Of a stretch of DNA of 60,474 nucleotides, positions 18,207 through 26,206 are shown in pieces; within the stretch, counting starts at the first letter, position 1, and each line of letters starts with the position of its first letter. Where the stretch lies: assembly GCA_031082285.1 (NCBI GenBank), contig JAVHLK010000022.1, positions 1 through 60,474 on the forward strand, read 5' to 3'. The translations under genes were made by a program, and so were the position numbers. This DNA is from Desulfomonilaceae bacterium (GTDB lineage: Bacteria > Desulfobacterota > Desulfomonilia > Desulfomonilales > Desulfomonilaceae). The notes beneath the pieces are model-generated. The model ran no database searches. It saw nothing but the letters and a program-made list of their open reading frames with translations, and was not told where the DNA came from.

Positions 18207-19862
18207 ATGAAGGCAGTGAAAGAAGAACCTAATGCGCTCGGGATCGAGACCGTCGATCCTGATGAAGTGAAACAGACGCTCTTGGCCAAGGTCCCGACCA
18301 AGGTGGCTCGCAAACGAGCGAAGCAAATCGTCATAAACAAGACCGGCGAGGACCCTGAGGTGCCGGAGATCGGGGCCAACACGCGGACCATCCCGGGCAT
18401 CATAACTCAGCGCGGGTGCACGTATGCGGGCTGCAAAGGCGTGATCCTGGGCCCGACACGAGACATTGTAAACATCACCCACGGTCCCATCGGATGCGGC
18501 TTCTACAGCTGGCTGACGCGGCGCAATCAGACCCGGCCGGCGGGGCCGGATGATTACAATTTCATGACCTACTGCTTTTCCACGGACATGCAGGAAAGCG
18601 ACATCGTGTTCGGCGGCGAAAAGAAGCTGCGGACGGCAATCCAGGAAGCGTACGACTTGTTCAAGCCCAAGGCGATCAGCATATTCTCGACCTGCCCGGT
18701 GGGACTTATCGGCGACGACGTGCATTCCGTCGCACGGGAGATGAAGGAAAAACTCGGGATCAACGTCTTCGCGTTCAGTTGCGAGGGTTACAAAGGCGTC
18801 AGCCAATCCGCGGGACACCACATCGCCAACAACGGCATCTTCACCCACGTCGTGGGGCTCGATGACGCGGTCAAGGGCGGCAAGTACAGGATAAACCTTC
18901 TCGGGGAGTACAACATCGGCGGTGACGCGTTTGAAATCGACCGCATCCTGGAGGATTGCGGGATCACCGTTGTGTCGACTTTCAGCGGCAATTCCAGCTA
19001 CGACGAGTTTGCCAACGCCCACACCGCGGACCTCAACACCATCATGTGCCACCGTTCCATCAACTATGTGGCTGAAATGATGGAAACCAAGTTCGGCATC
19101 CCATGGATCAAGATCAACTTCCTGGGCGCCAAGGCATGCGCAAAATCACTTCGCAAGATCGCACGGTACTTCGAGGATGCGGAACTCATTGAACGTGTCG
19201 AAGAGGTCATTGCACGGGAATTGCCCGAGGTCGAGAAAGTGGCCGAGGAAGTGAGCCGGCGGTGCGAAGGAAAGCGGGCAATGCTCTTTGTGGGCGGTTC
19301 CCGAGCCCACCATTACCAGGAACTTTTCGCTGAAATAGGGATGAAAACCATATGCGCGGGCTACGAATTCGCTCACCGGGATGACTACGAGGGACGGAAG
19401 GTCCTCCCCTTTCTCAAGGTCGATGCGGACAGCCGCAACATCGAGGAGCTGGAAGTACATGCCGATCCGGAACGGTACAGGCCGCGCAAGACCGCGGAAG
19501 ATATGGAAAGACTTCAGTCCGAGGGATTCCGCTTCAAGGACTACGACGGCATGATGCCGGAGATGATGAAGAACACCCTGGTAATCGATGACATCAGTCA
19601 GCATGAAACGGAGAAGCTGCTCGAGATTTACAAACCGGACGTTTTCTGCGCAGGCATCAAAGAGAAATTTGCAGTCCAGAAGTCCGGCATCCCGATGAAG
19701 CAGCTCCACAGTTACGATTCCGGCGGCCCTTACGCCGGCTTCAGAGGTGCGGTCAATTTCTACCGAGAGATCGATCGCATGGTCAACAGCAAGGTCTGGA
19801 AATATATCAAGGCGCCCTGGCAGGAAAGCCCCGAACTTACGGCCAGATACGCCTGCGATTGA
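18207..19862 (+). CDS. nifD: Nitrogenase molybdenum-iron protein alpha chain
   Basis: Catalytic alpha subunit holding FeMo-cofactor. It has 551 residues from the ATG at 18207, preceded by GGGAGA; an in-frame GTG 21 bases upstream is less likely. P-cluster cysteine contexts are visible: GCTYAGCKG, HGPIGCGFYSW and FSTCPVGLIGDD. Cofactor ligands are seen as Cys in NTIMCHRSINYV and His in KQLHSYDSGGPYAGFRG. The PYAGFRGAVNFYREIDRM tail and overall length resemble the clostridial/methanogen-like and deltaproteobacterial NifD group rather than the Azotobacter type. No anfG/vnfG-type delta subunit gene is present, supporting a Mo enzyme. Confidence 0.97.
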   Translation: MKAVKEEPNALGIETVDPDEVKQTLLAKVPTKVARKRAKQIVINKTGEDPEVPEIGANTRTIPGIITQRGCTYAGCKGVILGPTRDIVNITHGPIGCGFYSWLTRRNQTRPAGPDDYNFMTYCFSTDMQESDIVFGGEKKLRTAIQEAYDLFKPKAISIFSTCPVGLIGDDVHSVAREMKEKLGINVFAFSCEGYKGVSQSAGHHIANNGIFTHVVGLDDAVKGGKYRINLLGEYNIGGDAFEIDRILEDCGITVVSTFSGNSSYDEFANAHTADLNTIMCHRSINYVAEMMETKFGIPWIKINFLGAKACAKSLRKIARYFEDAELIERVEEVIARELPEVEKVAEEVSRRCEGKRAMLFVGGSRAHHYQELFAEIGMKTICAGYEFAHRDDYEGRKVLPFLKVDADSRNIEELEVHADPERYRPRKTAEDMERLQSEGFRFKDYDGMMPEMMKNTLVIDDISQHETEKLLEIYKPDVFCAGIKEKFAVQKSGIPMKQLHSYDSGGPYAGFRGAVNFYREIDRMVNSKVWKYIKAPWQESPELTARYACD

Positions 19863-19885
19863 GCCGTTGAGGAAGGAACGGACAC

Positions 19886-21262
19886 ATGCTGCTCCGACAT
19901 ACACCGAAAGAAATCACCGATCGCAAGATCTTGACCATTAACCCGGCCAAGACATGCCAGCCCATCGGGGCCATGTATGCGGCTCTGGGCATTCACAACT
20001 GCCTGCCTCACAGTCACGGGTCTCAGGGATGCTGCGCGTACCACCGGAGCACCTTGACGCGGCACTACAAGGAACCGGTCATGGCCGCGACCAGTTCGTT
20101 CACCGAAGGTGCGTCCGTATTCGGCGGACAGGCCAACCTGGTCCAGGCGATCGACAATATTTTCACCATATATGAACCCGATGTGATCGCGGTACACACG
20201 ACCTGTTTGTCGGAAACCATCGGGGACGATATTCCGCAGATTGCCCGAAAGGCTGAAGCGGACGGCAAAATTCCCCCGGGCAAGTATGTCATTCACGTCA
20301 ATACTCCCAGTTATGTGGGGACCCATGTGACCGGGTTTGCCGGCATGACAAAGGCCATGGTGGATTATTTTGCGGAGTCCGCCGGGAAGAAGATCAATCA
20401 GATAAACATCATTCCCGGCTATGTGGAACCGTCCGACATGGAGGAAATCCGACGTATCGCCGAGGTCATGGGCGTCCGAACCGTCCTGTTTCCCGATACC
20501 TCCGGGGTGCTCAATCGGCCTCAGACGGGCAAGTACGACATGTTCCCCCCCGGCGGCGTTACCGTAGAAGCCTTGAAGAGCACCGGCAACAGTCAAGCCA
20601 CGATCGCATTGGGGCAGTTGGCTTCGGGGCCGGCCGCACGAGCCCTGGACAGTAAGTGCAAGGTACCGTGCGAAATCCTTGACCTGCCCATCGGTCTCAA
20701 GGCTACCGACAGGTTTGTGGATACTCTCAGGAGAACCGCGGGAACGGACGTACCCGACACCATCAACATCGAACGCGGCCGGCTTTTGGACATCATCACC
20801 GATATGCACCAGTACTTCTACGGGAAGAAGGTTGCCCTCGCCGGCGATCCCGATCAACTTATCGCGCTGACCGAGTTCCTGGTGTCCATCGACATGTGGC
20901 CGATTCACATCGTGTCCGGGACTGTGGACAAGGACTTCCAGGCTCGCATCAAGGAAATCACGCAGTACGTGCCGCATCCCGTGAACGTGGGCATACCCGG
21001 GGACCTGTTCCTGCTTCATCAATGGATTAAGAACGAACCAGTGGACCTGCTCGTGGGCAACACGTACATGAAGTACATTTCCCGCGATGAAGACATCCCG
21101 TTGGTACGCTTCGGCTTCCCCGTACTGGACCGCATCGGCCACGGCTATTTCCCGACGGTCGGTTACCGTGGCGGCATGCGCTTGCTGGAAAAGATCCTGG
21201 ATGTCCTCCTGGACCGGCAGGACCGGGATGCGAAAGAGGAGAGTTTCGAACTGGTCATGTAG
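19886..21262 (+). CDS. nifK: Nitrogenase molybdenum-iron protein beta chain
   Basis: Beta subunit completing the P-cluster. It has 458 residues, shorter than the roughly 520 of Azotobacter NifK because it lacks the N-terminal extension, as in other anaerobe-type enzymes. P-cluster cysteine contexts: PAKTCQPIGAMYA, GSQGCCAYHRS and HTTCLSETIGDD. VIHVNTPSYVGTHVTGFAGM is the usual NifK core. It starts 23 bases after nifD with a GGAAGGAA-type ribosome-binding site. Confidence 0.97.
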   Translation: MLLRHTPKEITDRKILTINPAKTCQPIGAMYAALGIHNCLPHSHGSQGCCAYHRSTLTRHYKEPVMAATSSFTEGASVFGGQANLVQAIDNIFTIYEPDVIAVHTTCLSETIGDDIPQIARKAEADGKIPPGKYVIHVNTPSYVGTHVTGFAGMTKAMVDYFAESAGKKINQINIIPGYVEPSDMEEIRRIAEVMGVRTVLFPDTSGVLNRPQTGKYDMFPPGGVTVEALKSTGNSQATIALGQLASGPAARALDSKCKVPCEILDLPIGLKATDRFVDTLRRTAGTDVPDTINIERGRLLDIITDMHQYFYGKKVALAGDPDQLIALTEFLVSIDMWPIHIVSGTVDKDFQARIKEITQYVPHPVNVGIPGDLFLLHQWIKNEPVDLLVGNTYMKYISRDEDIPLVRFGFPVLDRIGHGYFPTVGYRGGMRLLEKILDVLLDRQDRDAKEESFELVM

Positions 21263-21426
21263 GAGAGGCACACAACTCGGCTCCTCGTGAATGGATGGTG
21301 CAAGGCGCGGGAACCGCGACGAAAATCGGAGACCCGCGGCAACGAAGCGGCCGGCGATGCATGTGCCGCTCCCTCAACTCAAGAATGGAGCCTTCAAAGG
21401 GCTGCCTGACAAAAAGGAAGAGCGTG

Positions 21427-21729
21427 ATGCTGAAACCCGATCATCATATACTTGTATGTGCAAGTTTTCGCGGTACTGAACCCAAGGGAAAATGTATCAA
21501 GAAGGATTCGCTTCAACTGATCCCCTACATTGAAGAAGAAGTGCTGGAGCGCGGCCTGAACGTGATGGTGTCCAGCACCGGATGCCTGAAACTCTGCGAG
21601 GATGGCCCCGTGGTGGTCGTCTATCCCGAAGCCTATTGGTACAAGGGCGTGACGAATGAAGAAGCGGTGGATGAGATCCTGGATTCCTTGGAAAACGGCG
21701 GCCCTGCTGAGAAGTATCTGCTGACGTAG
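21427..21729 (+). CDS. Thioredoxin-like [2Fe-2S] ferredoxin in the nif operon
   Basis: One-hundred-residue protein of the Shethna-type/Clostridium pasteurianum 2Fe-2S ferredoxin family, which has a thioredoxin fold. Cluster cysteines are visible as C-x10-C in CASFRGTEPKGKC and C-x3-C in GCLKLCEDGPVVVVYPE. The GPVVVVYPEAYWYKGVT ending is typical. In diazotrophs such proteins are linked to nitrogenase electron transfer or protection. The ATG at 21427 follows AAGGAAG; the frame is open about 130 bases further upstream without family similarity. The stop codon abuts a family B repeat. Confidence 0.9.
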   Translation: MLKPDHHILVCASFRGTEPKGKCIKKDSLQLIPYIEEEVLERGLNVMVSSTGCLKLCEDGPVVVVYPEAYWYKGVTNEEAVDEILDSLENGGPAEKYLLT

Positions 21730-21796
21730 TATGCCGTTTCATAAGTACGGTCGCATTTACATGCACCGTCTCCCCGGCCCAGGCCGGGACCCAGAT
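21728..21796. repeat. Dispersed repeat, family B
   Basis: Begins at the stop codon of the ferredoxin gene with AGTATGCCGTTTCATAAGTA, continues CGGTCGCATTTACATGCACC and ends in GC-rich CCCCGGCCCAGGCCGGGACC. A nearly identical copy begins at the stop codon of the last gene in the window (60387), and a diverged core is at 13630. Confidence 0.75.
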
Positions 21797-21827
21797 CGTA
21801 GGACGGGCACAGCCCGCCCTACGATCT
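21793..21827. terminator. Strong hairpin between ferredoxin gene and nifE
   Basis: Arms AGATCGTAGGACGGGC (21793-21808) and GCCCGCCCTACGATCT (21812-21827) around a three-base loop, with one A/C mismatch. No T run follows on either strand, so it may be an mRNA-stabilising or attenuating structure, or a repeat, rather than a true terminator. The module GATCGTAGGGCGG recurs at about 23440. Confidence 0.45.
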
Positions 21828-21876
21828 GATGCAACTATCCATTCCATCACCTCTTCGGACACCGGGAGATCGACGA

Positions 21877-23292
21877 ATGTCTGCAACGGTATTTGATGAA
21901 CGTCGGAACCAGATCCACCGCAAGGGTGACACGCCGTTTGACCTGGCCTGCGACAAGGACAGTCTTGCCGGTGCAGTGAGCCAGCGGGCGTGCGTGTTCT
22001 GCGGATCGCGGGTCGTACTCTACCCCATAGCCGATGCGCTCCATCTTGTGCACGGCCCTATAGGATGTGCCGCATATACATGGGACATCCGAGGAGCACT
22101 CTCTTCAGGACCCGAACTTCACCGGCTCAGCTTCTCCACCGACCTCCGGGAACGTGACATCATCTTCGGCGGAGAGGACAAGCTGTACCGTGCTTTGATC
22201 GAACTTATCGACCGCCACGCCCCGCAAGCGGCTTTTGTGTACTCAACATGCATCGTGGGCATTATCGGCGACGACCTGGAAGGGGTCAGTCGACGAGTCG
22301 AAAAGGAAAAGGGCATACCGGTTATCCCCGTGCAATCGGAAGGTTTCAAAGGAAACAAAAGAGCCGGCTACCATGCGGCATGCCGGGCAATGTTCCGCTT
22401 GACGGGTTCCGGAGGCACATCCGCGATCTCGGCGAAGAGCATCAACATTCTGGGGGATTTCAACCTGGCCGGTGAACTCTGGATCATACGACGATACTAC
22501 GAACGCATGGGCATTGAAGTCGTGGCCAACGTCACCGGTGACGGGAGGGTCGCGGATCTGCAGCGGGCTCATGGGGCCGCACTCAATGTGGTTCAGTGCT
22601 CGGGTTCCACCATGGATCTCGCGAAGATGATGCAGGCCGAGTACGGCACTCCGTTTCTTCGAGTCTCATATTTCGGTGTCGAGGACATGGCGGAATCACT
22701 CTACACCGTCGCGCGGTTCTTCGAGGATCTCGACCCGGAAATCGTGTCCCGCACGCGGGAACTCGTCAAGGAGGAGCTGGAGTCTCTCTATCCGGAATTG
22801 GAAAAGTATCGCTCCGCACTTGCCGGGAAGAAAGCCGCCATTTACGTGGGCGGGGCGTTCAAGGCCTTTTCACTGATCAAGGCGTTCCGGCTGGTGGGCA
22901 TGGACGTCGTGCTGGTGGGATCCCAGACGGGGACCAAAGAAGATTACCAGGAACTGTACGAGATAACCGACAGAGGTACCGTCATCGTGGACGACACGAA
23001 TCCCTTGGAGCTCTCGAGTTTTCTCCAGGATCGGCACGTGGATGTGTTCGTCGGAGGCGTCAAAGAACGCCCCATAGCGTACAAGCTCGGCGTCGGATTC
23101 TGCGATCACAACCACGAACGAAAGACCGTGCTGGCCGGATTTCAAGGGATGCTCAACTTCGCCAAAGAGGTCCATTCATCGGTCATGAGCCCGGTGTGGC
23201 GCTTCGTGCCGAGGCACACCACGAACAGCACTCCCGGGTCGGAAGAACCGGCGTCGGTCCCTGAACGGCTGACCGCTGCGGGCGGCGCCTGA
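21877..23292 (+). CDS. nifE: FeMo-cofactor scaffold protein NifE
   Basis: Paralogue of NifD that, with NifN, forms the scaffold on which the NifB cofactor precursor matures to FeMo-co. It has 471 residues from the ATG at 21877 (GGGAG, eight-base spacer), with the conserved cysteine contexts QRACVFCGSRVV, HGPIGCAAYTWD and YSTCIVGIIGDD. SFSTDLRERDIIFGGEDKL and PVQSEGFKGNKRAGYHAAC are standard NifE blocks. A repeat-containing gap of about 150 bases precedes the gene, and no second sigma-54 promoter was seen, so transcription probably continues from nifH. Confidence 0.96.
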   Translation: MSATVFDERRNQIHRKGDTPFDLACDKDSLAGAVSQRACVFCGSRVVLYPIADALHLVHGPIGCAAYTWDIRGALSSGPELHRLSFSTDLRERDIIFGGEDKLYRALIELIDRHAPQAAFVYSTCIVGIIGDDLEGVSRRVEKEKGIPVIPVQSEGFKGNKRAGYHAACRAMFRLTGSGGTSAISAKSINILGDFNLAGELWIIRRYYERMGIEVVANVTGDGRVADLQRAHGAALNVVQCSGSTMDLAKMMQAEYGTPFLRVSYFGVEDMAESLYTVARFFEDLDPEIVSRTRELVKEELESLYPELEKYRSALAGKKAAIYVGGAFKAFSLIKAFRLVGMDVVLVGSQTGTKEDYQELYEITDRGTVIVDDTNPLELSSFLQDRHVDVFVGGVKERPIAYKLGVGFCDHNHERKTVLAGFQGMLNFAKEVHSSVMSPVWRFVPRHTTNSTPGSEEPASVPERLTAAGGA

Positions 23293-23367
23293 CCGCGTGA
23301 CGGGTTTCGTAGGGCGCGCCCCCGTGCCTGCCCTTGCCGAAGAGGGTCTCGGCATCTCTTCTCAGAT

Positions 23368-23429
23368 GGTAGCGTCCCGGCGTCCCTGCCGGGCGCGAAG
23401 AGAGTACCGGCACGGAGGCCGGCGCTACC
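23368..23429. repeat. REP-like large palindrome, family C
   Basis: Between nifE and nifN. Left arm GGTAGCGTCCCGGCGTCCCT continuing GCCGG; right arm CCGGCACGGAGGCCGGCGCT ending ACC. The arms are inverse to each other apart from a few mismatches and a two-base length difference. The right arm is nearly identical to 16154-16180 in front of nifH. The element type resembles REP sequences that end in GCCGGC-rich arms. Confidence 0.65.
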
Positions 23430-23511
23430 AAAGCTGATCGTAGGGCGGTCTGAGTTTCTCGAATGCGGCCACGCATACGCGGGGCGCTCGCCCGCTTGCA
23501 AAGGAAATACC

Positions 23512-24882
23512 ATGGGAAAACCAGCCAAATCATACGTGTCGACCACGAATGCATGCAAGCTCTGTAAGCCGCTGGGTGCGTGCCTTGCCTTCAAGGGCAT
23601 TGAAGGCGCCGTACCCTATCTCCACGGCTCGCAAGGGTGCGCGACCTATATGAGACGCTACATAATCAGTCATTTTCGAGAGCCGATGGACATAGCTTCA
23701 TCTTCCCTCGGGGAGAAGCACGCGATTTACGGGGGAGGACCGAACCTGAAGCTTGGACTCAAGAACGTCATCACCAAGTATGATTGCCGGCTCGTCGGAA
23801 TTGCCACGACCTGTTTGACCGAAACAATCGGTGACGACACGCCCATGTACCTCAATGAGTTCAGGCGCGAGTTCAAAGATCTGCTCGATTCGCACGATAG
23901 TCCCGAGCTGGTAAGCGTTTCCACGCCGAGCTACTCGGGAACGCACATGGAAGGTTTCCACGAGGCGTTGCGGGCCGTGGTGGATCAAATCTCCAGGAGC
24001 GGGCCGCGCCATTCACGGATCACCATCATGCCGGGGTTCGTCTCGCCGGCCGATACCCGGTACCTGAAAGAGATAATCGGAGATTTCGGAATGTCCGCCA
24101 CGATCTTCCCGGACATCTCCACTTCGCTGGACGGCGTTGCCGCGGTTGTCTATGAGAAGCTTGCTTCCGGAGGCGTTCCTCTGTCCGAGATCCGGGAAAT
24201 GGGGGCCTCGCCTGCGAGCCTGGAGTTCGGCCGTACATTGGATAAGGCACATACGGCGGCGGGATTACTGGAGAACGATTACCACATCCCGTGCTACAGC
24301 TTGGGCACGCCCGTCGGACTCCGAGAGACGGATCGCTTCTTCGAGACTCTGAGCAGTCTTTCACACTCACCTATCCCGGAGAAGCATGAGATGGAGAGGG
24401 GCCGGTTGATCGACGCGTATGTGGATGCCCACAAGTACTCGTTCGGAGTGCGGGCCGTGGTGTACGGCGAAGAGGATCTGGTGGTCGGTCTCACCTCGTT
24501 CCTCGCGGAGATAGGCGTAAAGGTCGTCCTGTGCGCTTCGGGAGGAGAGAGCGGCCGGCTGAAGGAAGCCGTGGGGAGCGTAACCACAGATCTGCTTTCG
24601 GAGCCGCCAATTGTGGTGGAGGGCGTGGATTTCCATGAAATAGCCGAGATCGCCGAGCGTCTCCACCCTGATATCCTCATCGGAAATTCCAAGGGATACC
24701 ATCTGGCTCGCCGCTGGGGGGTTCCGTTCGTTCGGGTGGGGTTTCCCATACACGACCGGTTCGGAGGCCAACGAATCCTCCACCTTGGGTACAGAGGCGC
24801 TCAAAGCCTGCTCGACGGAATTGTCAATGCCGTTATCGAGACAAGACAGGAAGCGTCCGATATAGGCTACACCTATTACTAG
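23512..24882 (+). CDS. nifN: FeMo-cofactor scaffold protein NifN
   Basis: Paralogue of NifK and partner of NifE in the cofactor scaffold, 456 residues. Visible blocks: NACKLCKPLGACLAFKGI, LHGSQGCATYMRRY and GIATTCLTETIGDDT, followed by VSTPSYSGTHMEGFHEALRA. The second half keeps the Rossmann-type repeats of the family, ending LGYRGAQSLLDGIVNAVIE. The ATG follows AAAGGAAA. Only 14 bases separate the stop from nifB. Confidence 0.95.
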   Translation: MGKPAKSYVSTTNACKLCKPLGACLAFKGIEGAVPYLHGSQGCATYMRRYIISHFREPMDIASSSLGEKHAIYGGGPNLKLGLKNVITKYDCRLVGIATTCLTETIGDDTPMYLNEFRREFKDLLDSHDSPELVSVSTPSYSGTHMEGFHEALRAVVDQISRSGPRHSRITIMPGFVSPADTRYLKEIIGDFGMSATIFPDISTSLDGVAAVVYEKLASGGVPLSEIREMGASPASLEFGRTLDKAHTAAGLLENDYHIPCYSLGTPVGLRETDRFFETLSSLSHSPIPEKHEMERGRLIDAYVDAHKYSFGVRAVVYGEEDLVVGLTSFLAEIGVKVVLCASGGESGRLKEAVGSVTTDLLSEPPIVVEGVDFHEIAEIAERLHPDILIGNSKGYHLARRWGVPFVRVGFPIHDRFGGQRILHLGYRGAQSLLDGIVNAVIETRQEASDIGYTYY

Positions 24883-24896
24883 AAGGACGAACGGCC

Positions 24897-26168
24897 ATGA
24901 TAAATCGACTGAACATACACAATCACCCTTGCTTTAATGGTGAGGTCAAGGGGAAATACGGACGAGTTCATCTGCCGGTGGCGCCTCAATGCAACATAAA
25001 ATGCAACTACTGCAATCGCCGATATGATTGTGTCAACGAGAGCAGGCCCGGCGTATCCAGCGCAGTTCTCTCCCCGGCTCGGGCGGTGAACTACCTCGAA
25101 GAAGTCCTCGCAAAGGCTCCCGAGATTACCGTGGCCGGCATCGCGGGCCCGGGCGATGCCTTCGCGGAGCCGGAACGAACATTGGAGACCCTCCGTGAGG
25201 TGCGGAAACGATTTCCCGATCTGCTCCTCTGTGTCGCGTCCAATGGATTGAACGCTGTTCAGTACGTTGACGAGCTCGAGGAATTGAGTGTTTCTCATGT
25301 GACGATCACGGTCAATGCCGTGGATCCGGATTTCGGAGCACTGATCTACGGCTGGGTGCGGTTCGGTAAGAAGGTATACCGGAAAAGACAAGCCGCGGAG
25401 ATGCTGCTTAATCGGCAACTTGCCGCCATCAGCGCCCTCAAGCGAAAAGGCATCGTCGTCAAGGTAAACACGATCGTGGTTCCGGGCATCAACGACCATC
25501 ACGTGGTGGACGTGGCAAAGATGATGGCCGACCTCGGAGTTGATATTCAGAACTGCATGGCTATGTATCCCAATGCGGATTCACCGTTTTCGGCGATTCC
25601 CGAACCTTCGCCGAAACTCATGTCCGAGATTCAAGCGAAAGCCGGCCGGATCATGCCTCAAATGATGCACTGCACACGGTGCAGAGCCGACGCGGTGGGA
25701 CTCCTGGGAGTCGACGCATCCGCCGAGTACCGCGGGTGTCTTGCCCGCAACGCGGAAGGGGCCGTTTCTTGCGCTCCCGACAAACCGTATGTCGCGGTCG
25801 CGACGCTGGAGGGAGTGCTGGTCAACCAGCACCTCGGGCATGCATACAAATTCCAGATTTGGGGCAAGTCGGATCAGGGGTTTGAACTGATGGAAGAGAG
25901 AGAAGCACCGCCGGTGGGTGACGGCGACAACCGATGGCTTCGTCTGGCGAGCACGTTGGGGGATTGCAGAGCCGTTCTGGTGAGCGCGATCGGCGCAGCC
26001 CCCAGACGATTCCTTCTGCAACACAACATCGTACCCGTTGAAATGAGCGGGTTCATCCGGCAGGGCTTGGAGACGGTCTACCAGGGCGGCGACATTGATT
26101 CGCTCAAGGGCAGGCGTAAGGGAATAGCCAAGGGCGGGTGTTGCGGCGCGGGAGAGGGTTGCGGTTGA
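24897..26168 (+). CDS. nifB: NifB, radical SAM FeMo-cofactor core synthase with C-terminal NifX-like domain
   Basis: Builds NifB-co, the [8Fe-9S-C] core, from two [4Fe-4S] clusters using S-adenosylmethionine. It has 423 residues: radical SAM motif CNIKCNYC (about residues 33-40) with the GIAGPGDAF block, and further cysteines in HCTRCRADAVG. From about residue 300 a dinitrogenase-cofactor-binding (NifX/NafY-like) domain follows, VAVATLEGVLVNQHLGHAYKF. The tail GGCCGAGEGCG is cysteine-rich. AGAAGGA precedes the ATG. It is the last gene of the operon and converges on the RiPP locus. Confidence 0.97.
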   Translation: MINRLNIHNHPCFNGEVKGKYGRVHLPVAPQCNIKCNYCNRRYDCVNESRPGVSSAVLSPARAVNYLEEVLAKAPEITVAGIAGPGDAFAEPERTLETLREVRKRFPDLLLCVASNGLNAVQYVDELEELSVSHVTITVNAVDPDFGALIYGWVRFGKKVYRKRQAAEMLLNRQLAAISALKRKGIVVKVNTIVVPGINDHHVVDVAKMMADLGVDIQNCMAMYPNADSPFSAIPEPSPKLMSEIQAKAGRIMPQMMHCTRCRADAVGLLGVDASAEYRGCLARNAEGAVSCAPDKPYVAVATLEGVLVNQHLGHAYKFQIWGKSDQGFELMEEREAPPVGDGDNRWLRLASTLGDCRAVLVSAIGAAPRRFLLQHNIVPVEMSGFIRQGLETVYQGGDIDSLKGRRKGIAKGGCCGAGEGCG

Positions 26169-26177
26169 TCCTTCGTG

Positions 26178-26206
26178 ACCGGGTCGCCGATGGGGCGTCA
26201 CCCGGT
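26178..26206. terminator. Hairpin between the convergent nifB and radical SAM genes
   Basis: ACCGGGT at 26178-26184 pairs with ACCCGGT at 26200-26206 across a 15-base loop, and covers the stop codon of the minus-strand gene. No T run is present, so a role in ending both transcripts is only a guess. Confidence 0.3.

Noticed and set aside
19760-21271. 503-codon minus-strand frame opposite nifK
   Set aside because: Caused by high GC content opposite a real gene; no recognisable protein features.
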